Of a stretch of 64,000 nucleotides of DNA, positions 33,437 through 41,579 are shown in pieces. This DNA is from Sphingobacterium sp. N143. Its GTDB lineage: Bacteria > Bacteroidota > Bacteroidia > Sphingobacteriales > Sphingobacteriaceae. The notes beneath the pieces are model-generated. The model had not been told where the DNA came from. It ran no database searches and saw only the letters and a list, made by a program, of their open reading frames with translations. How positions within the stretch are numbered: the first letter of the stretch is position 1; each line of letters begins with the position of its first letter. The stretch lies in NCBI RefSeq assembly GCF_030325625.1, contig NZ_JACAIS010000009.1:62001-126000 (forward strand). The letters run 5' to 3'. The position numbers were made by a program, and so were the translations under genes.

Positions 33437-35242
33437 CTATTGGAATTTTTTCGCATTTTGTTTACGCTCATTTTCCGTCAAATAGATCTTACGAAGACGC
33501 ATAGATTGCGGCGTTACCTCAATATACTCATCTGCCTGGATGTACTCCATACATTCCTCTAAAGAGAATTTGATCGCCGGAGCAATACGCGTATTATCAT
33601 CCGAACCGGAAGCACGCATATTTGTCAATTGCTTTCCTTTAGTCACATTGATGGTTAAATCGTTATCACGGATATGCTCGCCCAAGATTTGTCCCTCATA
33701 TACTTCCACACCTGGATCAACGAAGAAGCGACCACGGTCTTGCAATTTATCAATCGAGTATGCCGTAGTTGAACCTGTATCCAAGGAAATCAATACACCC
33801 GCCAAACGGCCAGGGATTGTACCTTTCCAAGGCTCGTAACCTTTCAGACGGTGTGCCATTACAGCCTCACCGGCAGTTGCAGTCAAAACGTTGTTACGTA
33901 GACCAATGATACCACGGGAAGGAATAGAGAATTCAAGATGTTGCATATCTCCTCTAGCTTCCATGATCAACAATTCACCTTTACGTTGTGTGACCAGCTC
34001 AATTACTTTTCCGGATACATCCGAAGGAACGTCAACAACAAGCTCTTCGATCGGCTCACATTTTTGACCGTCGATTTCTTTCACGATAACCTGAGGTTGT
34101 CCTACCTGTAACTCATAACCTTCACGACGCATTGTTTCGATCAATACAGATAAGTGAAGGATACCACGTCCATATACCAACCACGCATCAGGAGATTCGG
34201 TAGGAACGACACGCAATGCCAAGTTCTTCTCTAATTCTTTCTGTAAACGATCGTAGATATTACGCGAAGTTACCAATTTACCTTCTTTGCCAAAGAACGG
34301 GGAGTTGTTGATGGTAAACAACATGTTCATTGTCGGCTCATCAATGCTGATAACTTCCAATTGCTCTGGATTTTCAAAATCTGCGATGGTATCACCGATA
34401 TCGAAACCTTCGATACCAACGACCGCACAGATATCACCTGCATGTACTTCTGGCACTTTGATACGACCTAAACCTTCAAAAACCTGAAGTTCTTTCACGC
34501 GTGACTTAACCACTTTTCCGTCACGTTTTACCAATGATACCGGCTGGTTTTCTTTGATTGTACCCCGAGCAATACGGCCGATAGCGATACGACCCACGAA
34601 AGTCGAGTAATCCAAAGATGTTACCTGCATCTGCAAAGTACCCTCGGATACTTGTGGAGCAGGAATATATTTGATGATGGCTTCCAATAGGTCTGTGAAG
34701 TCTTCGGTACGATTTTTCCAATCTGTAGACATCCAGCCTTGCTTGGATGATCCGTATAATACCGGGAAATCCAATTGCTCCTCAGTAGCACCTAAATTGA
34801 AGAATAAGTCAAAAACATTTTCGTACACTTCATCAGGACGACAGTTTTCTTTATCGACTTTATTGACAACGACGATTGGTTTGATCCCCAATCCCAGGGC
34901 TTTACCGGTAACGAAACGCGTTTGAGGCATAGGACCTTCAAAGGCATCCACCAATAATACAACCCCATCAGCCATCTTCAATACGCGCTCTACCTCACCA
35001 CCAAAATCGGCGTGACCAGGGGTATCGATGATATTGATTTTAACACCTTTATATGTTACTGATACGTTCTTAGATACAATAGTGATCCCGCGCTCACGCT
35101 CTAAATCATTATTGTCCAAGATTAATTCACCAGCATTTTCATTTTCTCTGAATTGATTGGTAAAATATAAAATTTTGTCTACAAGCGTAGTTTTACCGTG
35201 GTCGACGTGAGCGATGATCGCAATGTTTCTAATGTTTTGCAT
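33437..35242 (-). CDS. typA: Translational GTPase TypA/BipA
   Basis: 601 residues, the standard length. The G domain shows G1 AHVDHGKTTLVDK, the switch motif RERGITI, G3 DTPGHADFGGEVER and G4 VVNKVDKE. Beta-barrel domain II and EF-G-like domains III and V follow, and the C-terminal BipA-specific domain is intact (RMRLRKIYLTENERKQNAKK). It binds the ribosome and is needed for 50S assembly and stress or low-temperature growth. The promoter has a TATCTTTG box overlapped by an inverted repeat, hinting at regulated expression. It ends at the terminator shared with ecotin. Confidence 0.97.
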   Translation of the reverse strand: MQNIRNIAIIAHVDHGKTTLVDKILYFTNQFRENENAGELILDNNDLERERGITIVSKNVSVTYKGVKINIIDTPGHADFGGEVERVLKMADGVVLLVDAFEGPMPQTRFVTGKALGLGIKPIVVVNKVDKENCRPDEVYENVFDLFFNLGATEEQLDFPVLYGSSKQGWMSTDWKNRTEDFTDLLEAIIKYIPAPQVSEGTLQMQVTSLDYSTFVGRIAIGRIARGTIKENQPVSLVKRDGKVVKSRVKELQVFEGLGRIKVPEVHAGDICAVVGIEGFDIGDTIADFENPEQLEVISIDEPTMNMLFTINNSPFFGKEGKLVTSRNIYDRLQKELEKNLALRVVPTESPDAWLVYGRGILHLSVLIETMRREGYELQVGQPQVIVKEIDGQKCEPIEELVVDVPSDVSGKVIELVTQRKGELLIMEARGDMQHLEFSIPSRGIIGLRNNVLTATAGEAVMAHRLKGYEPWKGTIPGRLAGVLISLDTGSTTAYSIDKLQDRGRFFVDPGVEVYEGQILGEHIRDNDLTINVTKGKQLTNMRASGSDDNTRIAPAIKFSLEECMEYIQADEYIEVTPQSMRLRKIYLTENERKQNAKKFQ

Positions 35243-35271
35243 TGAGCAAGAATATTTTTATAAAATTTTAG

Positions 35272-35296
35272 GGTGCAAAGATAAACATTTTGCACC
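35272..35296 (-). promoter_or_regulatory. typA promoter box inside a 25 bp inverted repeat
   Basis: GGTGCAAA (35272-35279) and TTTGCACC (35289-35296) are perfect 8-nt arms with a 9-nt spacer. The minus-strand box TATCTTTG (35283-35276) lies within the dyad, 33 nt before the ATG at 35242. A repressor bound here would block the polymerase; an mRNA hairpin is unlikely because most of it is upstream of the expected start site. Confidence 0.55.
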
Positions 35297-35320
35297 ATAA
35301 AATTTATAACTATGTGTATT

Positions 35321-36511
35321 TTATTTAATTACACCTAATTCTTTACCTACTTTGGTAAAGGCAGCGATCGCTTTATCCAGATGGGCCACTTCATGCCCTG
35401 CTGAAATCTGAACCCGAATGCGGGCTTTTCCCTGAGGGACAACAGGATAGTAGAAACCAATGACATAGATACCTTCGTCGAGCATCTTTGCCGCAAATTC
35501 CTGCGCCAATTTCGCATCGTAAAGCATGACAGGCACAATCGGATGAAAGCCAGGCTTGATATCAAATCCTGCAGCTGTCATTTTTTCGCGGAAATATTTG
35601 GTGTTGGACTCCAATTTATCACGCAGCGCTGTCGTCTCGCTCAGCATATCCAGTACCGCAACCGAAGCACCTGCAATAGCCGGAGCCAGGGTGTTGGAGA
35701 ACAGGTATGGGCGTGAGCGCTGACGTAACAAATCAATAATCTCTTTTTTACCCGAAGTGAAACCACCGGAAGCACCGCCCAATGCTTTGCCCAAGGTACC
35801 TGTGATGATATCCACACGGTCAATGACATTGAAAAGCTCATGTGTGCCTCGTCCCGTAGCACCGATAAAACCTGTACAATGCGATTCGTCAATCATGACC
35901 AAAGCTTGGTATTTGTCCGCCAGGTCACAGATCTTGTCCAATGGAGCAACAGACCCATCCATAGAGAATGCACCATCCGTAACAATAATCTTATGTCTTG
36001 CGCCCGCTGCAGCCTGCAATTGCGCTTCCAGATCGGCCATATCCGCATTTTTGTAGCGGAAACGTTGTGCTTTACACAAACGGACACCATCAATGATAGA
36101 AGCGTGATTCAGTTCATCAGAGATAATTGCATCCTCTGCTCCAAACAAAGGTTCGAATACCCCGCCGTTTGCATCAAAGGCAGCCGCATATAAAATCGTA
36201 TCTTCAGTCCCTAGGAACTGAGAAATTTTCGCTTCCAACTCTTTATGTACATCTTGTGTACCACAGATAAAACGCACCGAAGACATGCCATAACCATGGG
36301 TATCAATTGCTTTCTTAGCAGCTTCGATTACGCTAGGATGAGAAGATAATCCCAAGTAATTGTTTGCACAAAAGTTGACGACCTCTTGTCCTGTGCTTAC
36401 TTTAATGTCTGCTCCCTGAGGAGTAACAATCACCCGCTCCTGCTTATACAATCCCGCTTCTTTGATTGCCTCCAATTCCTTTTGTAAAACTGGTTGTAAT
36501 GTATTGTACAT
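35321..36511 (-). CDS. kbl: Glycine C-acetyltransferase (2-amino-3-ketobutyrate CoA ligase)
   Basis: 396 residues, the usual length. It belongs to the alpha-oxoamine synthase group of PLP enzymes: CANNYLGLSSHPSVIEAAKKAIDTHGYGMSSVRFICGTQDVHKELE is diagnostic. It also has DESHCTGFIGATGRGTHE and the PLP-binding Lys in ITGTLGKALGGASGG. It converts 2-amino-3-oxobutyrate plus CoA to glycine and acetyl-CoA in threonine breakdown. Close relatives (serine palmitoyltransferase, BioF) are possible for this fold, but the N-terminal sequence and length favour Kbl. No threonine dehydrogenase gene is adjacent. Confidence 0.92.
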   Translation of the reverse strand: MYNTLQPVLQKELEAIKEAGLYKQERVIVTPQGADIKVSTGQEVVNFCANNYLGLSSHPSVIEAAKKAIDTHGYGMSSVRFICGTQDVHKELEAKISQFLGTEDTILYAAAFDANGGVFEPLFGAEDAIISDELNHASIIDGVRLCKAQRFRYKNADMADLEAQLQAAAGARHKIIVTDGAFSMDGSVAPLDKICDLADKYQALVMIDESHCTGFIGATGRGTHELFNVIDRVDIITGTLGKALGGASGGFTSGKKEIIDLLRQRSRPYLFSNTLAPAIAGASVAVLDMLSETTALRDKLESNTKYFREKMTAAGFDIKPGFHPIVPVMLYDAKLAQEFAAKMLDEGIYVIGFYYPVVPQGKARIRVQISAGHEVAHLDKAIAAFTKVGKELGVIK

Positions 36512-37024
36512 AATTCGAATTTATTTTTTATACAATATTACAGGTTTTCATTGAGATAATCTGCTTTTTCCCTTTGGGAAAGGGGCTATTCAGATAGAAT
36601 TCATATCAAATCAATGATTTGATAACATTAAACCGTTTGCATAAAATTCCTTTTTCAGGCCATTCGATTTTCTGCAGCCATCAATCAACATCGTCTCCCT
36701 TTGTCCCAAAGAAGAACCTTTGTTGTTCCACTCTGTAGTCAATGCTGTTTCCAGGCATTTACGCAGGCCTGGCAGCGACCAACTAGGAGGCAAGTCTTGG
36801 ACATATTCGCCCTGTAAGCAGGGTACAAACGGCTTGTTCCTATGGTAACTCCACCTTTAAAAGGTGGAGTCAACGTGGACTTAAGGTGGACTCACTATGC
36901 TTTCAGTCCGAAATTGGTATAACCTTATCCCGACTTTGGTCCCTAGCATTTCCAAGTAAACGTGTCGAAATTTAGATAGCAGATAAAGTTCGTAAAGATA
37001 GAGAGATAGACGCTCCAATGTGAA
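36512..37024. other. Unexplained 513 bp intergenic region with coding-like remnant and dyads
   Basis: The minus strand from about 36860 to 36611 stays open for about 80 codons (for example CLQGEYVQDLPPSWSLPGLR), then stops. It has only a late ATG (36793) and no recognisable family. Three inverted repeats are present: TTTCCC/GGGAAA at 36567-36581, ATCAAATC/GATTTGAT at 36605-36623, and a 23-bp dyad ACTCCACCTTT/AAAGGTGGAGT at 36848-36870, followed by repeated GTGGACT words. It may be the scar of a lost gene or insertion. No RNA gene is recognised. Confidence 0.35.
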
Positions 37025-38272
37025 TTACTCGTAGCGAAGCGCGTCGACGGGATCCAATTTAGAGGCTTTTGAAGCTGGATAGTATCCCGATAACATGCCC
37101 ACCAGGCCACAGACCGCAAAGCCCAAAATAATTGCCCCCCAAGGGATGATAAATGAAGTACCCAATTGGAGCGCCAGCACGTTGCCGATCAGGATACCGA
37201 TAAAAATACCCGCCACACCACCGATCATACAGATCACGATCGCTTCCATCAGGAATTGCTTACGGATTACACTGGGCGTGGCACCGATTGCTTTTCGTAT
37301 CCCGATCTCACGGGTACGTTCCGTCACAGAGACCAGCATAATATTCATCAGCCCAATGGATGCTCCCACAAGCGTGATAAAAGCAATCACGACAGCCCCC
37401 AAAGTCACCATCGCCATATTCTGCATCAGCATCTGAGCAACAGCATCCGATTTGGTCATTTCAAAATCATTCGGCTGACGTGATGACAAACCACGGATAT
37501 TCCGAAACACAATCGTAGCCTCACCAATAGCCGCTTCGAGTCGCAGTGGATCATTTGAAGAGACCGTAATCACATAGGAAGGCTCTACCAGCTGCATCAC
37601 AGCCCGTGCTTTGATCAGCGGAATAAAGCAAGCCCTATCACCCCCCATCCCCGCAGAAGACCCTTTGCTCTTCAATACTCCGATCACCTGATAGCGAATA
37701 TTATTGACCGTAATAAACTGCCCTATAGGATCAATGATCTCATTAAAGAGCATCTTACTGACCTCACTTCCAATGATAATCACTGCTCCACCTGTCTCGA
37801 TATCCCGCACAGAGAAATTACGGCCCTCACTGACCACATAGCCCGAGGTCTGGAGATAATTTTCATCCGTCCCGATCAACCCTATGTTCGGATTGGTTTT
37901 CTTCGATTGAAACTTGGCCGTCGAATTCCAGCTCACATTGGCACTGACCGAGGTAACCGCATTAAACTTAAAATTTTGCCTGAAGCGCGAGGCTTGCGCA
38001 TAAGTAATATTGGCGAATACCTTGGAACGTGTACCGCCGGTACCGATCTGCACATTCAAGCCCCGATTACGAATATTAAAAGAATTCGAGCCCATGGAGG
38101 AAAAAGAATCCGTCAGCGAATTCTTCATCGCATCGATCGACGTGAGCACACCGATCAGCGCCATCATCCCTATGGCAATAATAAGCGCCGTTAAAAATGT
38201 CCGCAGCTTGTTCCCCACAATAGATTGCAGCGCAAGCTTTACGTTCTCCACATAAGACATTTTTACAGCCAT
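37025..38272 (-). CDS. ABC transporter permease, MacB/FtsX type
   Basis: 415 residues from the ATG at 38272 (MAVKMSYVENVKLALQSI); an ATG at 38260 is equally plausible, and codons further upstream do not resemble the family. The order is MacB-like: one membrane segment near residue 30 (TFLTALIIAIGMMALIGVLT), a MacB periplasmic core domain of about 220 residues, then three membrane segments in the FtsX domain. The FtsX domain includes SVTERTREIGIRKAIGATPSVIRKQFLMEA, the typical coupling loop. It would work with a separate ATPase in lipoprotein, peptide or macrolide export by mechanotransmission. No ATPase gene is adjacent in this window, so the partner must lie elsewhere. Confidence 0.9.
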   Translation of the reverse strand: MAVKMSYVENVKLALQSIVGNKLRTFLTALIIAIGMMALIGVLTSIDAMKNSLTDSFSSMGSNSFNIRNRGLNVQIGTGGTRSKVFANITYAQASRFRQNFKFNAVTSVSANVSWNSTAKFQSKKTNPNIGLIGTDENYLQTSGYVVSEGRNFSVRDIETGGAVIIIGSEVSKMLFNEIIDPIGQFITVNNIRYQVIGVLKSKGSSAGMGGDRACFIPLIKARAVMQLVEPSYVITVSSNDPLRLEAAIGEATIVFRNIRGLSSRQPNDFEMTKSDAVAQMLMQNMAMVTLGAVVIAFITLVGASIGLMNIMLVSVTERTREIGIRKAIGATPSVIRKQFLMEAIVICMIGGVAGIFIGILIGNVLALQLGTSFIIPWGAIILGFAVCGLVGMLSGYYPASKASKLDPVDALRYE

Positions 38273-38328
38273 AAGATGATTATAATAGAATAATAGGATG
38301 AAAATACTGTTATTCCCGCATAAAACCA

Positions 38329-38363
38329 AAAGGCAATTTATTTCCATCGAATAAATTGCCTTT
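38329..38363. terminator. Hairpin terminator after the DUF2147 gene
   Basis: AAAGGCAATTTATT and AATAAATTGCCTTT are perfect 14-nt arms with a 7-nt loop. It separates the leftward DUF2147 and permease genes. Confidence 0.8.
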
Positions 38364-38459
38364 ACCAGGTCTTTCAATAACAATCCCCAGCCGATATTCA
38401 CCGGCCTAAATTAGCAAAAGAGCTTTCTCCTACTGCCAAACCTACCTAAAGCTTCAACA

Positions 38460-38885
38460 TCACTGGATTCTCTTCCAGGTCTCTGTCCGCCCCAGCAGAC
38501 TCACGCCAACATAGCCTCTGATATCCAGCTTGTCTCCTTTTAACGTCATCTTACAACTATAGGTTTTTCCAGACTTGGGATCATAAATTTTTCCATCCAC
38601 ATAGGTATTGCCCTCTTTCACAAAATTGGTCAAGATTTCCAGCCCCTGTGTATTTCTACCCTGAAGTGCTTTATCGGGATTCTTGACATCCTTCTTGGGC
38701 TGCCCGGATGCATCATTCGGAAATTTCAGCCAATAGAGCTTACCGAAAAACCGGTCCCCCTTTTTGTAAATCTCCACCCGTCCTTCCCCGCTGGGATTCT
38801 CCCATTTCCCCACAACAGGATCAGCTTGCGCAAATAATGCCACCGAAACGAGCAGCATTAGCAATGACATCATCATTTTCTTCAT
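38460..38885 (-). CDS. DUF2147-domain secreted protein
   Basis: 141 residues with a signal peptide (MKKMMMSLLMLLVSVALFA, then Q). The remainder matches the DUF2147 pattern: VVGKWENPSGEGRVEIYKKGDRFFGKLYWL, NPDKALQGRNTQGLEILTNF, then IYDPKSGKTYSCKMTLKGDKLDIRGYVG and a final LLGRTETWKR. The family forms a small beta-barrel in the periplasm and its biochemical role is unknown. It stands alone upstream of the holin-like gene, on the opposite strand. Confidence 0.9.
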   Translation of the reverse strand: MKKMMMSLLMLLVSVALFAQADPVVGKWENPSGEGRVEIYKKGDRFFGKLYWLKFPNDASGQPKKDVKNPDKALQGRNTQGLEILTNFVKEGNTYVDGKIYDPKSGKTYSCKMTLKGDKLDIRGYVGVSLLGRTETWKRIQ

Positions 38886-39145
38886 CGGTTTATTATTTTA
38901 TGAACAAGAATAAATATACAAAATATTTACTATGCTCGCATATATTATTTTTAACAGGCACAACCCATTGTGGCTTCTTTTTCAGGACTCAATTTTCCCT
39001 GCAAGAGCAGATCAGTCTATATGCGCAACAAGCTCCATGACAGGAACATCAGCAACAAAACGAAAACGCCAAAGTTTGGCATTGCGTTTGCACGATAGTT
39101 TTTATATTATTACTTTATTTACGATTTTATAACTTAGCACATCTT

Positions 39146-39493
39146 ATGAAATTTATTATTAGTCTTTTGCTTACAGGTGTAGTGATTGCAGTGGCAAGCT
39201 GGCTTATACCAGGCGCACATGTGGCGGGTTTTGGCTGGGCCATCGTGACAGGACTGGTTATTGGGTTTGTCAATGCTACAGTAGGTTCAATCTTACGATT
39301 GTTCACATTTCCTTTAAACTGGCTGACATTAGGGCTTGTTTCTTTCATTATCACCGTATTAATGGTGCTACTTTCAGACTCCCTCTTGGGCTCCAAATTT
39401 GATGTTGACGGGTTCTGGACCGCAGCATTGTTTGCTATCGTCGTAGCGCTATTGGAAATGGTCATCGGAAGCAGCTCCTCAACAAAAGAATAA
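39146..39493 (+). CDS. Small four-helix membrane protein, phage-holin-4/YvlD family
   Basis: 115 residues almost entirely hydrophobic, with four membrane segments. The opening MKFIISLLLTGVVIAVASWLIPGAHVAGFGWAIVTGLVIGFVNATVG and LRLFTFPLNWLTLGLVSFIITVLMV is that of the PF04020 (phage holin family 4, YvlD) proteins. These are common chromosomal inner-membrane proteins with no proven lytic role, so the name holin should not be taken literally. There are no phage genes nearby. Function is not established. Confidence 0.88.
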   Translation: MKFIISLLLTGVVIAVASWLIPGAHVAGFGWAIVTGLVIGFVNATVGSILRLFTFPLNWLTLGLVSFIITVLMVLLSDSLLGSKFDVDGFWTAALFAIVVALLEMVIGSSSSTKE

Positions 39494-39547
39494 AGCTACC
39501 TCCAGCGCTAATAAATTTACAACGATAAAAAGGGATGTTTTTGTCAC

Positions 39548-39566
39548 TTAAAATTATTAATTTTAA
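39548..39566. promoter_or_regulatory. AT-rich dyad upstream of the P-type ATPase (candidate operator)
   Basis: TTAAAATTA and TAATTTTAA are perfect 9-nt arms around one T, 22 bp before the ATG at 39589. The position suits a metal-responsive repressor; the regulator is not identified and the AT-richness weakens the case. Confidence 0.35.
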
Positions 39567-39588
39567 ATGAATTAATAGAACCCGATCT

Positions 39589-41484
39589 ATGTGCGAATAC
39601 AATCACGAGCATAGCCATACCCCAAAAGACCGTCCCTGGTGGATAGTCCAAAGCAAGCTCCTCATTGCGCTGGTTATACTTATCCTGCAATTACTCTTAA
39701 AATATGGGTTTAAAACAACATTCCCCTTCGGTGTTGCCCTGGTGCTGAATGTTACGGCCTACCTACTGGCCGGCATCCCGGTCATCAAAATGGCTTTTCG
39801 CAAAGCAAAACGCGGTGATATCTTCAACGAATTCTTTTTGATGAGCATAGCGACCTTAGGAGCCTTTGCCATCGGAGAATTTGAAGAAGGGGTCGCTGTC
39901 ATGGTATTTTACCAAATCGGTGAATGGTTTCAGGACACAGCCGTTGACAATGCCAAAAAATCGATAAAATCCTTACTGGATATTCGACCTGACAAGGTCA
40001 CGGTACTACGCGATGGACAGCAATTACAGGTCAATCCCAAAACTGTCACCATCGGTGAGACCATCCTTGTGAAAGCAGGCGAAAAAGTTGCCCTGGATGG
40101 ACGGCTTGTCAATGAGCGCGCAGCATTTAACACCGCCGCCCTGACCGGCGAAAGTAAACCTGACACCAAATATACCGGCGATGCTGTTTTTGCGGGGATG
40201 ATCAACCTGGAGACGGTATCCGAGATTGCGGTCTCAAGCTCTTTCCAGGACAGCAAGCTGAGCAAGATTCTGGAAATGGTACAGGATGCCACAGCACGAA
40301 AATCGAAAACACAGTTATTTATTTCCAGGTTTGCACGCATCTATGTGCCCATTGTATTTGGCTTGGCACTTCTGGTCCTCCTCATTCCGGCATTAGTGCT
40401 GAGCGACTATAGCTTCCAGGAATGGTTTTACCGTAGCCTGGTATTTTTGGTCATCAGCTGCCCCTGTGCGCTGGTGGTCTCTATTCCATTGGGTTATTTC
40501 GGAGGAATAGGTCTTGCTTCCAGAAATGGTATTTTATTCAAGGGCGGCAATTTCCTGGATGCGATCACGGCGGTCGATACCATCGTGATGGATAAAACGG
40601 GAACCCTTACACAGGGTGTCTTCGAAGTCAAGGAAGTCAATGCCCTCCATGGAGAGGACAAGGAACTCCTGGATTATGCCAAAGCCATTGAATCAAATTC
40701 AACCCACCCTATTGCAAAAGCAATCGCCAACTATCAACCTGGCAGCCTTACGCTCAAAGCCGAGGGGATCGAAGAAATCGCCGGGCATGGTCTCAAGGCA
40801 ACCGTAAATGGGAAGGAAGTATTGGCGGGTAATAGCAAATTGCTGGACAAATTCAATATTAGCTATCCCGAAGAGATTAAAAACATCGTTTATTCCATTG
40901 TCCTGATTGCAATAGCAGGTCAATATAGGGGTTATATCACTGTTGCCGACCGCAGTAAACCTGATGCGAGCGAGGTCATTGCTGCCATGCGGGTGCAGGG
41001 CCTATATACCGTGATGCTGTCCGGCGACAAAACCGCGGTGGTGAACGAGGTGGCCAAGGAACTCGGTGTCGATAAAGCTTATGGTGATCTTCTGCCAGAA
41101 GACAAGGTAAAACATGTGCAGCAGTTGCTCGATGAAGGCAAAAATGTAGCATTTGCAGGCGATGGCGTCAATGATGCACCTGTGGTCGCCCTGGCCCAAG
41201 TGGGCATCGCCATGGGCGGACTCGGGGCGGACGCAACGATTGAAACGGCAGATGTCGTCATTCAGAATGATGAACCCCAAAAAATTCTGTCGGCGATCAG
41301 AATCGGTAAAATTACACGCAGCATTGTATGGCAGAATGTGATCCTAGCCATGGGAGTCAAAATTATTGTCCTGATATTGGGGGCCGGTGGGGTGGCAACA
41401 TTATGGGAAGCTGTCATTGCTGATGTCGGCGTAGCTTTATTGGCCATTTTAAACGCCATCCGCATCCAAAATAAAACCGTATAA
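39589..41484 (+). CDS. Heavy-metal P-type ATPase, Zn/Cd/Pb type (P1B-2)
   Basis: 631 residues. The N-terminus is short and His-rich (MCEYNHEHSHTP) and has no CxxC metal-binding domain. Core motifs are complete: the actuator TGES, the CPC metal site in ISCPCALVVS at 291-293, the phosphorylation site DKTGT with Asp335, the HP motif STHPIAKA and the hinge GDGVNDAP. The last helix carries DVGVALLAILNAIRI; an Asp in this place is the signature of Zn/Cd/Pb exporters. It would pump divalent metals out of the cytoplasm. A hairpin with 21-bp arms ends the unit. Confidence 0.93.
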   Translation: MCEYNHEHSHTPKDRPWWIVQSKLLIALVILILQLLLKYGFKTTFPFGVALVLNVTAYLLAGIPVIKMAFRKAKRGDIFNEFFLMSIATLGAFAIGEFEEGVAVMVFYQIGEWFQDTAVDNAKKSIKSLLDIRPDKVTVLRDGQQLQVNPKTVTIGETILVKAGEKVALDGRLVNERAAFNTAALTGESKPDTKYTGDAVFAGMINLETVSEIAVSSSFQDSKLSKILEMVQDATARKSKTQLFISRFARIYVPIVFGLALLVLLIPALVLSDYSFQEWFYRSLVFLVISCPCALVVSIPLGYFGGIGLASRNGILFKGGNFLDAITAVDTIVMDKTGTLTQGVFEVKEVNALHGEDKELLDYAKAIESNSTHPIAKAIANYQPGSLTLKAEGIEEIAGHGLKATVNGKEVLAGNSKLLDKFNISYPEEIKNIVYSIVLIAIAGQYRGYITVADRSKPDASEVIAAMRVQGLYTVMLSGDKTAVVNEVAKELGVDKAYGDLLPEDKVKHVQQLLDEGKNVAFAGDGVNDAPVVALAQVGIAMGGLGADATIETADVVIQNDEPQKILSAIRIGKITRSIVWQNVILAMGVKIIVLILGAGGVATLWEAVIADVGVALLAILNAIRIQNKTV

Positions 41485-41499
41485 GGCTGATAAAGTCCT

Positions 41500-41545
41500 A
41501 TCATGCAGAAGGCCGGTCTTAATAAAGACCGGCCTTCTGCATGAT
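41500..41545. terminator. Long hairpin between the metal ATPase and pgi
   Basis: Two perfect 21-nt arms (core GCAGAAGGCCGGTCTT/AAGACCGGCCTTCTGC) surround AATA. Both genes converge on it; no clear T-tract. Confidence 0.8.
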
Positions 41546-41579
41546 ATCTTCAGCCATCTAACTGAACAGGAATACCCGG

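Noticed and set aside
39146..39493. Prophage fragment suggested by the holin-like name
   Set aside because: YvlD-type proteins are common chromosomal proteins and no other phage gene is near.
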